A stretch of DNA of 64,000 bases from assembly GCF_021869535.1 (NCBI RefSeq), contig NW_026262690.1, positions 85,233,995 to 85,297,994 of the forward strand. Reading direction: 5' to 3'. The stretch comes from Mytilus californianus (taxonomy: Eukaryota; Mollusca; Bivalvia; Mytilida; Mytilidae). A model generated the notes under the pieces. It was not told the origin of the DNA. It made no database searches and saw nothing but the letters and a program-made list of their open reading frames with translations. Positions 1 to 12,609 of this stretch are shown one piece after another. Each line of letters starts with the position of its first letter. The first letter of the stretch is position 1. Made by a program: the position numbers and the translations under genes.

Positions 1-715
1 CAAATGAAGTGGATGTAAGCAATTATAGGGAACCGTGCGGCCTTCAACAATGAGAAAAACCCATACTGTATAGTCGCATATAAAAGGCCCCGACATGAAA
101 AATATGAAACAATTCAATTGAGAAAACTAACGGCCCAATTTTATAACAAAACAAGTTGCTTTTTATTAAATTTGAATTTAGTCTGCATCTATAAGTTCTC
201 CAAAATATTTAGATGTTTTAATCATGTCACTTGACAAATTCCATACAAAGCTCGGGTTTGTTGATAAAGAGAATACTATTGGCTGTTGTGAACGTTTTGA
301 ATAGTAAAAAATTTACATAATGCAGATTATTTTGAGGATTAAGTTGTTATCATGACGGAGGAATGAGATAAACCGTGATTTGTCTTTCAGTAGTTTTGCT
401 GAATTTTTACGGTCATGTGACTGCATTGTTGTTGATACACTTGGTGCTTTTCTTTTGTGCCAATAGACATTTGATTTGCACAATTTCATACCTTTAAGTG
501 ACTCTCAGTTGAGTATAATTATGAACTCACTTAATTACTTACCCAGTGTGGGGGATATTCTATAACATTTCTTAGACGAGCCTCGTATTCAGAATACAAC
601 TTATACTTAACGTTTCCGTTATATTTCAAATGTAAAGTGGCACAAATGAGGCCTGGTTTTTGGCGCAAATGAAGTACTGCATTTTACAAAAATTGCCGCA
701 AATGCAATGTGTTCG
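1..715 (-). repeat. Rearranged copy of the dispersed element seen at 54.5-55.0 kb
   Basis: Bases 1-190 match the reverse complement of about 54,830-54,960 (the segment with GGCCGTACGGTG and the TATAGCCGACTATACGG box). Bases 430-720 match 54,500-54,760, including several copies of GCGCAAATGA and an ACTGAGAGTCACTTA-like stretch. The element runs off the left edge, so its outer end is unseen. No coding potential is visible. Confidence 0.6.
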
Positions 716-1199
716 ATAGACTTGGGGTCAAACCTGCTTTTCAACAGTTGTCGTATCACTTTATGATATCATACTCCTTTTTTAGTGTGATAGATAAGAG
801 GCATTAACAAACAGAGAATATAGTAGTTATCCTAAGAATAAGGTCCTAAATTCTTTAAGTATATTTTTGAAATAGTACTTGCATGTACTACGAAATCCAA
901 ATACACGTATATGAATAGATTATCTGTGTTTCTGGAACTTTCAGAGTAGAAAGACTTGACCAATTTTTATAAAACTTGGCATGACCTTAACTTAGGGATT
1001 TATAAGACTGTTGACTGGTGTTTTACTTTTTAATGTTTTGATCGAACAATGTCAACTATCACAGTTTGAGCCAAAAAATTCAATATTGTTAAAATATGCT
1101 TTTTACATGCCCTAATATATTATATAGCATGCACTTAAAGCTAATGACCACTCATTTGATGAATTGGAATTATTATTGTTTATTAAAATGATTCAAAAG
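716..1199. other. AT-rich stretch with no recognised feature
   Basis: Both strands lack a long open frame, and I see no tandem repeat and no match to the other blocks of the window. It may be decayed intron of the A0 gene copy, whose recognisable part begins just after it. Confidence 0.4.
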
Positions 1200-1735
1200 T
1201 CAGATTTGTATGAACTTGTTTGTTTGCCCAAAAATAGAGATTTTCCATATACGTAAGAAGAGACGAGCTAAGTAGATATGAGTAGAAACCAAATAACAAA
1301 AACCGAAAAATATTGAAACTTCTTTTAATCATTATCTGACGGGTTATCATGACGTTTTTGCCACTTTTTGTTCTATACTTTTATCATAAAATATATGCTT
1401 CAAAAAGGCATTTACATTGCCATATCGCATGCAATTAAAACACATGCATAGATTATAATTTGAAATACACTACTCTTAATGATCTCATTGACCAAATCGT
1501 ATTGGATATACACCTAAAACCTGGATTATTTAGCACACATAATCAATTATGTTATTGATTGAATATATACCAAATCTAATGTTGAACGGATTATATATCA
1601 CAAATGATAAATTTTGTAGCTAAATGCTGTCACCTGAGTACCATTATTTTACGGTAACGGACAGAAAACTTTCACTTAACGAAGAAGAGTAGTCGTGAGA
1701 CAATGATCATGAATTTATGAGGTATTTTTGCGTGA
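1200..1735 (+). pseudogene. Intron-2 remnant of broken peptide-gene copy A0
   Basis: This stretch aligns with intron 2 of copy A (about 7,480-8,068). Shared landmarks are ATCTGACGGGTTA, AAAAGGCATTTACATTGCC and CACCTGAGTACCATTATTTT, in the same order. The match stops at 1,735 and resumes at about 5,027, so roughly 3.3 kb of foreign sequence, including a LINE, has entered the copy. No exon 1-4 of A0 is visible. With the terminal exon at 5,281 this shows a fourth gene copy that is now dead. Confidence 0.65.
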
Positions 1736-2536
1736 ACGCCCTGAGGGGTTCTCGCCTATATATTGGTGAGTTTTGGAACTGTCTATGGGCCATTTGATAT
1801 CCTCGGAATCAAGATTCTCGGAACCTCTCGAAAATTTTCGACCATTTATACAGGTAGTTATCGATTTCTTTGATAGGTCCCTCTATGGATATGCTACTAC
1901 GTGACATTGTATATTTCAACAATCAAAGTTCATTTGTAGATTGGATAGTAAAACAATAAAGACTAGGTTGCAGTCAAACAATCATTTATATGTTAGAACC
2001 TATTTACCTTTTGACAAAACATATGTGTTTTTAATAAAGCGAATGTATATTAGATATCAAGTATAATGATAACGCGAATATTTTATTCATATTTTGGACG
2101 GTCCATGTACGCGTTGTGTGTGTAGTATTTAATACAGCGTTCTGTTGTGCATTGTGACAATAAACCTGGGAATAGTTTATTGATATATAATGTCCAAGAA
2201 TAAACTGATTATTTCTGAACGTTTATCCTTTGATGTTTTGCATTTCAATCATAGCATGGGAAAATGTCGAAAAGCATGAAAAAAATTAAGAAAACGATAT
2301 TTCTGTTATAAATAATTATCTTAGGCCGGAAACGCAGTGGTCAGAAAGCAGAAAGATAAATAAGCAAAAGGATTTTTCTGTCAAGAAATATACTATTTCA
2401 TTGAAAGATAGTACCAGACCGAGAGAATAGTCATTATTAAGTTTAAACTGAGACTGATTTTATTCTTAATAGAATATAATCAAAATTGTCATATATACGT
2501 AAATTATGTCTCACAAGATTGAACAGTCATCACATT

Positions 2537-2776
2537 TATGAAAATCATATGCAACGCATGAGCACCAATGAGCAGGGGTGCGTACCCAAAATTAGCTAGA
2601 TATCTAAATTTTAAACGGTCGTGAATGAAAAAATACTTGAATGGTTTCATATCAAAAGGATTTTAAATCCTTGCATCTCACAAAAAAAGTAATAAATATT
2701 TTATAATAATCATAACAAAATTTAATTACTATGTTAATTATTTTATACTGTTTTAGTATGGATTTATAAGTCAAAT
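2537..2776 (+). repeat. First copy of a 235-bp direct repeat
   Basis: The segment starting near TATGAAAATCATATGCAACG recurs at 2,957-3,190 with only a few changes, offset by about 419 bp. The second copy lies inside the insertion bounded by a 12-bp target duplication; this copy lies just outside it. Confidence 0.8.
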
Positions 2777-2779
2777 GTA

Positions 2780-2929
2780 TTCGGCAAAACCTTTGTTTCG
2801 AAATTTTGGGTCCTGAATTCCTTTCAACATCGTACTTTATTTGGCCTTTTTAACTTTTTTTACTCGAGCGTCACTGATGTTTCTTTGTAGACTTAACTCG
2901 CGTCTGGCGTACAACATTTTAATCCTGGA
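2780..2929 (+). mobile_element. Truncated 3' tail of a Penelope-like element with decayed hammerhead motif
   Basis: The order GTATTCGGC, TTTTGGGTCCTGAATTC, TCAACATCGTACTTTATTTGG, GAGCGTCACTGATG, GCGTCTGGCGTA matches 36,290-36,440 inside the Penelope-like element. The hammerhead core is damaged here (CTGATGT instead of CTGATGA, and the GAAA box lost), so cleavage is not expected. The non-LTR insertion follows directly. Confidence 0.6.
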
Positions 2930-3238
2930 ATCTTTTTATATCTAAATATTATTATTATGAAAATTATATGCAACGCATGAGCACCAATGAGCAGGGGTGC
3001 GTACCCAAAATTAGCTAGATATCTAAATTTTAAACGGTCGTGAATGAAAAAATACTTGCATGGTTTCATATCAAAAGGATTTTAAATCCTTGCATCTCAC
3101 AAAAAAAGTAATAAATATTTTACAATAATCATAACAAAATTTAATTACTATGTTAATTATTTCAGACTGTTTCAGTATGGATTTATAAGTCTTATAAAAA
3201 CAAAATAGTATGTTTTAGTATGGATTTATAAGTCAAAT

Positions 3239-3949
3239 AAAACAAAATGTTTGGTTATTGGAACAAAGCAGAAACTATCAATTCAGACTTATCAACCAAA
3301 CTTGATAATAAATTCAAAAGTATTACAAAATTCTTCATGTGAAAAATTATTAGGTGTTAAAATTGACAGCACACTTAACTGGAGAAATCAAATTGACCAA
3401 GTTTGTGCTAATATATCATCCAGAATATACCTTCTTTCTAAAATAAAGAAATTGTTAGATATAAATGCAAGGAAAACATATTACAATGTGTATATTCTGC
3501 CCCTAATTGACTACTGCTGTATTATTTGGGGTGAATGTAAAAATGAAGGGATAACAAGAATTTTAAAACTCCAAAAAATGGCAGCAAGATTGATTCTAGA
3601 TGCAGATCTTTTATTCCCCTCAGCCCCCTTATTTAAAGAACTTGGGTGGATGACAGTTGACAATAGAATCAAATACCACAAATATTTACTTCTATATAAA
3701 TGTATGCGTATGGAAGCACCAATGTACATAGTTCAAAAGTTTAAACTGAAATCAGATAATAATCCTTACTCCTTGAGAGGTGTCACTCAAGGTAATCTGA
3801 TAGTTCCTAAGCCAAAAGCTGAGCTATATAAGAAACCTTTTGTTTATTCTGGATCAGTGTTATGAAATGGACTACCACTCAAAATGCGTAAAGCTCAAAA
3901 CACTTATACTTTTAAACAAAGTATCAAGAAGGACTTAACACAGTTCTGA
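3239..3949 (+). pseudogene. C-terminal part of a non-LTR reverse transcriptase (CR1/jockey-like)
   Basis: The frame opens near KTKCLVIGTKQKL and contains KLLGVKIDSTLNW, LDINARKTYYNVYILPLIDY and ILKLQKMAARLILDA. These are the thumb and C-terminal blocks of jockey/CR1/L2-type LINE reverse transcriptases. The polymerase active site (YxDD) is missing because the copy is 5'-truncated. There is no real start codon: the frame joins duplicated flanking DNA at about 3,238. A TGA at 3,863-3,865 replaces the conserved Trp of the C-terminal VLWN block, and the frame then continues (NGLPLKMRKAQ) to TGA at 3,947-3,949. It is a dead copy. I cannot assign the clade more closely without a tree. Confidence 0.85.
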
Positions 3950-4189
3950 TAAGATTATGTTTTCTACAATGTATTTGTATATTTTCTTATTTTTATTTGA
4001 TTTTTTGACTACATGTACATCTTGAACAGCTTTATATCTTATCATGTTAATAATACTACATTGAACTACTTGACTGTAAATTAACTATGTGTAAATATCT
4101 GTTTTTGATTGTATTGTAATTTGTATGTGAGGACCTCAGGGAAGATTAGTTTATTGTAACTAACTGAGTTTACCCTCTTTAAATAAAAA

Positions 4190-4216
4190 ATTTATTATTA
4201 TTATTATTATTATTAT
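4190..4216. repeat. (TTA)n tail of the LINE
   Basis: A run of TTA/ATT triplets ends exactly at the downstream target duplication. It is the element's 3' tail, not an independent microsatellite. Confidence 0.85.
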
Positions 4217-4228
4217 ATCTTTTTATAT

Positions 4229-5026
4229 GAATTGGTTCTTTTGAGAGTATGCTCAGATATTCATAAAACTTCTGAAAGTAAGATATTCTTCAAAACCAAG
4301 TTTTCCTTGATTTATTTAATTAAGTAATGTCGCGAAATCCTTAAAATTTGAGTTGTTTTATGAGACCAAAATAAGTCTCTATATAAGAGGTTCTAATGAA
4401 GCTGGTGGGTAACTCTCAAGAAAAAATATACAAAACCTTCTTATAAGTTTCATGCCACAGGGTTTCACTTCACATGGAAATTGGACTTTAAATTTATCTA
4501 TACACATCTACCATGAGTACAGACAGATTAAATAACGAGTTAAGAATAATTGAAGGCATCCAGGAAACAAAATATGAAGATATGATAGATAAAATAATTG
4601 CATCCTGATTATAATGCAAACTGAGTGCTTAAATTTATATTGCAATTGGTTTGAGCAATTTGCTTTAAACATCCGGTTTGCAGAAACTGGGATTTGCAAT
4701 ACGATTATGAAAAAATGATGTACACTCCAATGTAATAATTAAAATAGTCGAGCCTTAAAATGTATATTCAAATAGAAGCTGTATATATACACTTTTCTAT
4801 TCATAACTATCCAACATTGCTTTCAAATGACTTGTGCAAGAATCTACACACAATTACACATTTTAAATTAACAAAGGTGTTTTAACATCATCATTATCGT
4901 ATTCTATTCGCAGTCAATTATTTCAAATCAAAAGCAAACAAAAATTCAGCAAACATTTTTTGGTGACCAGTCAGCGGTCTTGGGTTCACGTACTGCTTTT
5001 CTTTTTTTTAAAGAAAGCAACTTGTT
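4229..5026. other. AT-rich sequence with no recognised gene
   Basis: Only short frames occur and none has coding character. The stretch separates the LINE from the resumed A0 intron match at about 5,027. Confidence 0.5.
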
Positions 5027-5280
5027 TTATCTATACACTGGCAAATGTTCAATAAAACAATACAATTGCATTGTGTAACGGTTAGTTGAATTGTAGAAAG
5101 AATTCAATAAAAAACCTTTTGAACTTTATCAACAATACTTTAATTCTATCTTAAATAATATTGAGAAAAAGTGAGTGTTTTTCATAATTATATGCAGACG
5201 CTAAAATTCATTTCAAGATAGACTTTCATTCATGAATAGATGCTTGCATACAAATAAAGATTCTATTGTATTAATTGCAG
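5027..5280 (+). pseudogene. Fused intron remnants of copy A0 (exons 3 and 4 deleted)
   Basis: Bases 5,027-5,150 match intron 2 of copy A (8,078-8,200). From about 5,160 the sequence jumps to match intron 4 of A (about 9,385-9,495), beginning at GTGTTTTTCATAATTATATG. Exons 3 and 4 and the introns around them are therefore missing by an internal deletion. Confidence 0.6.
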
Positions 5281-5339
5281 ATAAGAAACTTGTGGAATGC
5301 ATTGAATCCTGTATGTGTAAGTTTTATTTTAACTACTAA
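5281..5339 (+). pseudogene. Terminal exon of peptide-gene copy A0
   Basis: After an intact acceptor (TTAATTGCAG), 59 bp match the last exon of copies A, B and C. It reads DKKLVECIESCMCKFYFNY then TAA, with the fourth CX3C pair (CIESC) in place. Exons 1-4 are lost, so it is a relic. The sequence after the stop leads straight into the promoter-like region of copy A, which fixes the repeat unit as promoter, five exons, next promoter. Confidence 0.75.
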
Positions 5340-5779
5340 AGATAAGAACAATAGTAAGAAGGTTGCTTACAACAAATTCAGTTTCCAGAGCAAAATTTTG
5401 AAAACATTTATTTTTATTTAACTTTTAAAGATGAGAACAAGTATGCATAATTCTGCATTTGGGTTTTTAGTTTTAAGTATTTCAGAAAGTAATTATGCAA
5501 AATGTATTTACTTAACTATATAATCTCTTGAAGTAATGTTGAAATTACTAAATTCATGTGCACAATTATCATAAACATGCAAACTGTTACAATTGATTTC
5601 TTATAGATGAAAATTGTCTCGCATGATATCCTAAGTTAAAAAAAAGTATCATATGGCCATATTTCATGTATAGTAAAAATCGATAGCAGCAATGTTTAAT
5701 TAAACTTTATCAGTTTGAATTAACTGTACAGTTTTTCGTAGATTTATTCGTCAAGTACTTTTTAGAATCCAGTACCAAG

Positions 5780-8700
5780 AAGTTTGTTAGCTTGTTAATG
5801 GTTTTCGTATTGGTTTGCAGGCAGCAAGTTGGAGGTGTGCCAGGTTAGTAATAGTAGTTTGCTCTTTTATTCATCATTTGAGTTAAAAGATGTATTTTTT
5901 TACATTTTCCTTGTGAAACTACCGAATAAAATGATAAGAGATTTTGTTAAATGTCTGATTAGATGTTTAACAAGACAAACGTTCTACTAAATATTGGATA
6001 ATATACTTAAACTAGCTCACATACTCTGACTTATCGCTTTTCCAGTATGTCACTCAGAACTTCCGTACTTCTATGAAAATATGACTATAGTTTTATCGAA
6101 ATTGTCAATTTGAATTAAAGAATGTATCTCCCTCTTGCAAAGCTCTGATTCCCTGGTCGTGTTTGGCTATAATGTTGGTCCTTTTTGGTTTATCAGCTCT
6201 TGGACGTTTGTGTTAGGTTTGTATTTTCAAATATATTTGCCTCGAGTATCACTTAAGGGACATTACTACTAATTGTCGAAATGAGCATTTGGTGTAGTAC
6301 AATTGGACCCATTAACGTTAATTCAATCTTATCAAACATTGCAAAGATTGTATCCTACCATTATGAGTATTTGTACCATATACATCAGACAAGAACTTGT
6401 TCTTCACATTAATTTATGACATTATTATTTGGTTGTGTTGAAGATATGATGGAAGTCACTTTTCAGAGTATAAAATCTGACAGTCTTTATTGATCATTGA
6501 TATGAACTGATTAATAACAGATATCTGATATTGATTTAATACCATATTTTTTACAAAATAAGGTTTACTATACCAATATAAATTTCGATCGAAATAACAA
6601 CATGGTTAGTACAGATATAACGCATAATTGCAAAAAGCTAGTAAAGTCATTAAATTAATAATGCCTTAAAGACATATGGATTATAAAAAGTACCTCATAA
6701 AAATAGAATTTTTGTATATTTTTTAAAAAGGTCGCATTTTCTTTTAACCTATAACAGAACTATTTAGAATTATTCTTACATAAAATAAATTCGTAAAATC
6801 ACGATATTTTGATAAAAAATTTAACTTTCAACTAAGTGAAATACGTTGCAAAGTTGCGTCGTCCTAGTAGAAATAGTATAAAATTATACCTACCTACAAA
6901 AAATAAACTCTCCCTAATACACGACCGTTTTTTTAAATAGATATATTGATTGGTAGATATTTGCTTAACTTGGAATCCAGTAAAAATATTATTTCTGATT
7001 TGGTCCATGGTTGTCAATTGTATGATTTGCTTTTTTGCCGGAAGTAACAAATTTAAAGATTTATTTATGACTTGGACTTGAAATTACTTCAGCAGGTATA
7101 TTTATTTAAAAAAAAGCCATGTTTATATTCTGAGTTATTTAAATAATCTAATAAATGCTTATTTATACAAACAGACGACATTCCTACACGTGTTTGTGTC
7201 CGACAGTGCAGGGATGAATATTCGCCAGGTAAGTACTTTTTTCTTATAAAATGCAGTTGACGGCCTAATGATATGCCAAATAATATGCTTTATTTTAGAT
7301 TTTTTTTTTTGATATATAGATAATTGTAATAACATAGACAGTTAATTATAGAATAACTATCATGGAATTCAAATATTAAAAAAACAAATTAATAAAAATT
7401 GACAAACAAAATATCAGTTTCCGAATGTGCATTTTATTTTTACATTTTAATGTTTGTTATTGACCAATCTATATTATTTTCTTATGTGTAAGAAGACACG
7501 AGCTAAATAAGATGTGTGCATTAAAACAGGATTTAGTTAAGATATTATATAACTATCTTCACTATTAAGTTAGAAACCAAATAACGAAAACGGGAAAATA
7601 TTGAAACTGAGATGACGCAATAACAACAACATAAAATCAATACTGTGCTTACATGTAGTGATTTGTTTAAATCATCATCTGACGGGTTACAAAGATATTT
7701 TTGACACTTTTTTCTGTTTATTTTATCATTAAATATATGTTTCAAAAAGGCATATACATTGCCATATTGCATGCAATTAAAACACATGCATATAATATAA
7801 TTTAAAATACACTACTCTTAATGATCTCATTGACCAAATGGTAATGGATATACAAATAAAACCTGGGTTATTTAGCACACATATTCAATTATGATAATAA
7901 TTGAATATTTACCAAAACAAATGTTGAACGGATTATATATCACCAATGATGACATTTTTAGCTAAATTCTGTCACCTGAGTACCATTATTTTACGGAAAC
8001 GGACAGAAAAATTTCACTTTACGAACAAGAGTAGTCGTGAGATGATGATCATGAATTTATGGGGTATTATTTTTTAACTATACACTGGCAAATTTACAAT
8101 AAAACAATACAATTGGATTATGTAACGGTTAGTTAAAATGTATAAAGAATTCAATAAAAACATTTTGAACTTAATCAACAATACATTAATTCTATTCCAA
8201 ATATTTAAGTTTTGCACTTATTGCCATTTATACCTGTTGATATCTTTAACAGGACCCGAAATGGCTAAATGCATTAAAAACTGTGACAGTGAGTTCAATA
8301 TTTTTTTATTTATCTGATGAATATAGGAAACTTTAATTCCTGCAATGACGTAGGGACAAATAAGTGAATATTATCATTAATGAATACTCTTCAAATGTAA
8401 TTGGCTTATAATTTGGTACCACTGACGCATGTTTCGCCTATATGAGATTCATCAGTGGCGTTTGAATAGTTAGACGGCCAAATCAATGCAACGCATGTTT
8501 CGCCTATATGAGATTCATCAGTGGCGTTTGAATAGTGAGATGGCCAAATCAATGCAAACACCATTCCAAAGCAAAAATTTAAAACGTTTTGACAAATATG
8601 GCTTAGCCAGTCTATGCTTGGGGCAAACTTGCATTGGATTTCAAATAATTTAGCATTTTCTTAAAAACTCAAACCTCAGAAAGACCGTTATAATGATACT

Positions 8701-9554
8701 TCATGTCAGCTTGCTGAATACTTTGTGTAAGTCGTTATATTGTTAATATTGCTTGCCTCCTTTAAGACTAAATTTCATTTCTATATGAACTCCCTAAGAT
8801 ACCTCTTAGGGTGAAGCTCTAATTGCATTTTTTTTAAATCGTTCAGTGACCGAGAATTATCAGCAATTATAAAAAAAAAAATCATTTGCATTAATTTGTA
8901 ATTTCTGTGTGATTTTTGACATGATAACGAAACACTTAAAAAAAGGTATTCTTACAGACTTTACGCAAGGGAGGGGGATATAATATGTTATATTAAATTT
9001 CTCATTCCTTCTTTTTATTCGTCTTTATTAAAGAGAAACCACTAAAAGTCTGTGTGGAATACTGCAAGAAATTTGGTTTTAATGATAAGTCAACAAAATT
9101 TTGGATAGTTTAAGTTTTATTTTAAGTACGCTCATGTACCTTTTAATCTTGTAACGACTGTCACAAGTGAATATCTCACCGTTTTGCTTTTTATGGTTAT
9201 CAGTTTATGAAATCAATTATACATCCCTTTAAAAATATCATCTCCCTGGTGTCGTTTACAGTTTTGAAAAAATCATTCAAAGATGACTGTAGCAGTTTGA
9301 AAAATACGTAAATTTTAGGGGTAAAGGTAATCAAATCTATATAGATTTTAAGTGTTAAGAAAATAGGAAATAAAACTGAAAAAAAGAAGGTGTTTTTCAT
9401 AATTATATGCAGACGCTAAAATTCATTTCAAGATATAGTTCATTCAAAATATGGATTTTTGTATACATATAAGGAATCTATTGTATTAATTACAGGTAAT
9501 CAAATTTGGGAATGCCTTGAAACCTGTATGTGTAAGTTTTATTTTAACTATTAA
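5780..9554 (+). pseudogene. Copy A of the secreted CX3C peptide gene, broken
   Basis: Five exons align with genes B and C: 5,780-5,843, 7,175-7,228, 8,253-8,288, 9,034-9,084 and 9,496-9,554, all introns in phase 1. The four pairs CVRQC, CIKNC, CVEYC and CLETC keep the spacing 12, 7, 12. Three lesions argue against function. The ATG of B and C is AAG at 5,780-5,782; the next in-frame ATG, 5,798, leaves a very short hydrophobic leader. The TATA box position (5,673-5,679) reads GTAAAAA. The exon-4 donor is ATAAGT instead of GTAAGT at 9,085. The exon-1 donor is a weakened GTTAGT. The coding frame has no stop, so the loss looks recent. Rescue by the downstream ATG and a cryptic donor is possible but unlikely. 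Confidence 0.8.
8416..8535 (-). repeat. Two tandem hammerhead-like units in intron 3 of copy A
   Basis: Read on the minus strand, two units of about 70 bp each contain CACTGATGAATCTCATATAG followed by GCGAAACATGCGT. CTGATGA and GAAA resemble the two conserved hammerhead boxes, but stem II begins with a mismatch and stem I does not pair. They are shared with the corresponding introns of B and C, so they predate the duplication. Confidence 0.55.
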
Positions 9555-9778
9555 AGATGATAACAAGGATCCCTAATTCTGCATTTGGGTTCTTAGTTTT
9601 AAGCATTTCAGAAAGTAAATATACAAAATGCATTTGCTTAACTATAAAATTTCTTAAAGTAATGTTAGAATTACTAGTTTCGTGTGCACAATTAACATAA
9701 ATATGCAGACTGTTACAGTTGGTTAAACATATAGTCATCTATTAAAGTTGTTACAAGTTCAGTCCCATGATTTGATTG

Positions 9779-9807
<29 letters not shown>
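9779..9807. repeat. (CA)n microsatellite at a duplication breakpoint
   Basis: About 14 CA units lie exactly where similarity between copy A and copy C ends and the outer arm of the large inverted repeat begins. CA/TG runs also mark 41,776-41,791 and 47,323-47,363. Confidence 0.9.
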
Positions 9808-9809
<2 letters not shown>

Positions 9810-9811
<2 letters not shown>

Positions 9812-10632
9812 TGAATAATTAGATTATTAAAATTATAATTCAATATGTGCGATAGACTTCAATGAGACAACCACCCAACGAAATAGAAACCCAAATACAT
9901 CTAGAAGTAAATTTCCGCATCCATAATAGACATCTAGCTGTTTATACAATATGCAAAGCTCGAACAGCCTCTAGTTCAGAAAAGTTTTGAACAAATCAAA
10001 CAGTGTTCATTTGACACATTGGATACTTGTTGTATATGTATCCGAGTTTGATTTTAAATTCAGTTTAGGAAATATTTGCTTATTTTTTGGTTTATGAAAA
10101 GAGAATTAAAAAATTTGGAAAACACGGAAATTCTGTAAATCAGTGGCTTTGTGTCTTGTTAAATAATATGAAGTTTATAAAAACATTCATATCAATATAA
10201 ATATTTATTTTATGTTAACACAGCACAAGCACTTGTCACTGAACAAATTTCCTATAGTAAGGTATATAGGAATTTTTTCCAGAGACAAGTGCCTGTGAAA
10301 CACAGTGAAAGTAGAATCTTATGTTTTCATGGTAAAACCTTTGTCATGAACATGTATGTACCATTTCACATAACATGTATGGGATGTTAACTTTTTGAAA
10401 GAAAATATATGTGGGGTATACATCAAGATAACCAAAAGACGGTATCTGTGTAATAATAGGAAAAAGGGGGAGTAAAGTAAGAAACAAATGTTGTACGCTA
10501 CAGCCCTTAAAACAAAAACCAACACTCTCAAATGAGAGCGCTGTAATTCACTATATCAAATTTCAAATCTCGTCCATCTAATATGTGAATGTGATTTGAT
10601 TATGAAAAGCACTTTGACTGAGATGTTCTGTA
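9810..10632. repeat. Outermost left arm of the large inverted repeat
   Basis: This stretch matches the reverse complement of about 46,735-47,320. Landmarks are the GATAACCAAAAGACGGTATC and ACTCTCAAATGAGAGCGC regions. Short frames here (10,319-10,531) have a counterpart in the other arm but no recognisable protein, and differ by indels. Confidence 0.8.
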
Positions 10633-11335
10633 CATGAATTGTTAGTATACTGTTCTTTTGAAAGTCAAATGGAAAGATGTTTTTTCTTCTTTTCATTTGT
10701 ATTTTGTTTTGTTTTGGGATTTCTTTTCTTTTCTATATTCTACAAAGTATATCTTTTCACGATCAAGCCATTTTCAATCAGTCTTCCATTAAAAAAAAAA
10801 ACACACACACATTGTTTTTGCTATCGTGCACATCAGATTTTTTTTGTCTGTGTTTATGATTGCCTTGGCAATATGATGGATTTTGATCTATGATAAATAG
10901 TACATCTGCCGTATCAATAGCCGATATATATAGGATGCGTTCCGATATTTACATTTTGACAGCTTCATTCGCAAACCTTGATGTTATTACAACATAATGG
11001 CGTATTTCTAAAGATGTAACTATTTTTTTAAGGCTTAAAGATTGCTTAACACTGGTTACAATTTTGTTAGATTTAGAAATTTTGAATTATGATCAGTTAT
11101 TATCACAAAAACTTATAAAAAGGACATTTCTAATCGAAACCTAAATTCAATCGGAAATAAAGCTTTGTTTTGTCTTTTAGGTACAAATTAATTCACGATG
11201 GTTAAGTATGCATAAGGATGTTAATATCAGTGTGATAAAACGAGACGAGTAATATTTCAAATTCCACAAATTCCAGTGACTTGTTTTGTTTTGTTTTTTG
11301 TTTTCGGTTTTGTTTATTTTTTGTTGGTTTTTTTT

Positions 11336-11353
11336 GGGGGGGGGGGGGGGGGG
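11336..11353. repeat. Homopolymer run of 18 G
   Basis: The run follows a TTTTG/TTTG-rich tract. It is directly visible and prone to length error in assemblies. Confidence 0.95.
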
Positions 11354-12609
11354 TGTTGTTTCATTCTAGTTTGTTTTTGGTTTTTTAAATGGGGTAGATG
11401 AGATTTGTATTCAGTGACTTATCTGTAAAGTTTGTCACCTTGAATTAGCATGGAATTTGCATTTGTTATTAAGCATTCAATTTTGCACTATATTAAATTT
11501 AAGCGCCTTTCTATGCCACAAAACTGGATGCATGCTCTTCCCCCATTTTGAAGTGTAAATTGATTTTTTTCAAAATTCTAACATTTTTCATATTATATAT
11601 CTGGTTTGGTGCAGTTGGAGCAAAGTGTTATATACATATTAGATTATTTAAGGCTACATGGCATATAAAGGGAGATAATTAAAGTGTGTGATATCAAACA
11701 TTTTGGGTGGTGAATGTCATAATCTCCCTCTTTCTTAATGTTGCCTACTTTATGTCGATCTTCACCTTATATACGGAAAACACCTATTTATTTACTGTAC
11801 AACTCATTTGCGCCAGTGCTCCTTTTACTCCAATTTATTTTCTAAATAACGTATATCAACTGTGTTAAAATAAAAGCATATATAGGCGCCAGTCCAAAAG
11901 TAAATATGGTTTGTATTTTATAAGAGTTACTTAAACTTACTGCTTTATCCGAGCTAAAGACCTGCAAGTGTAAACTTGTAGAGCTGAGGCAATTATTTAA
12001 AAAATCTTTCTGAATAAAACTCTACTGTAATAAAACGTAAAACTAAATCCAGTGATCATGAGAACACTGAAAAGTTAAGCTGTTACATTTGTATGTATGA
12101 AAAGGCGATATCGTCAATATAAGTAGTTTAAACATAACCCAAAAATCGATTGCTAGGCATGTCATGACAAAGCAGTCATTTATTTATTAAAATGCTAGTC
12201 CACAGAAATGCAATCCCCATTTACATAAATCACTTTCGTATTTCTTATATTCCAAGTATGTTGCAATCTCAATAATTTGAACTTGGCGCCATCCAGCTTG
12301 CTCTTAAACATTCATTTCTCCTACAACTGTGTGCAACCCTTTATCGATATCTTCTGATATCATTGCGGTTTTCAAAGTTTTGTTTTAAGTTTGTTTTTCT
12401 TCTTTTTTTAAGGGGGATGGGTAGGGGGTAGGGGACATTGTATTGTATTGAAGATTTCATTTACTGTATTCTGCAGCTCACTCTTAATAATATTCAGAAG
12501 ATTGTTTTAAATGGCGTCCTTACAAATTTTGTAATTGAAATTTACAATACACTGAACCTGTCATTTTATCGCTTTTGTTGCTGTTATTAATAGAAATAAA
12601 ACCCCCCTT

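Larger units (their letters stand above)
2942..4216 (+). mobile_element. 5'-truncated non-LTR retrotransposon insertion with 12-bp target duplication
   Basis: The insertion is bounded by perfect copies of ATCTTTTTATAT at 2,930-2,941 and 4,217-4,228. The 3' end carries a TTA microsatellite tail after AAATAAAAAATTTATTATT, as expected for target-primed reverse transcription. The 3' UTR contains GAGGACCTCAGGGAAGATTAG-like sequence familiar from mollusc LINEs. The first 297 bp (2,942-3,238) are not LINE sequence but a copy of DNA lying just upstream of the target, followed by a second short copy of its last 28 bp. Confidence 0.8.

Noticed and set aside
10639-10893. 84-codon hydrophobic frame
   Set aside because: It is driven by T-rich and CACACA low-complexity DNA, starts at a non-ATG codon and has no match in the other arm.
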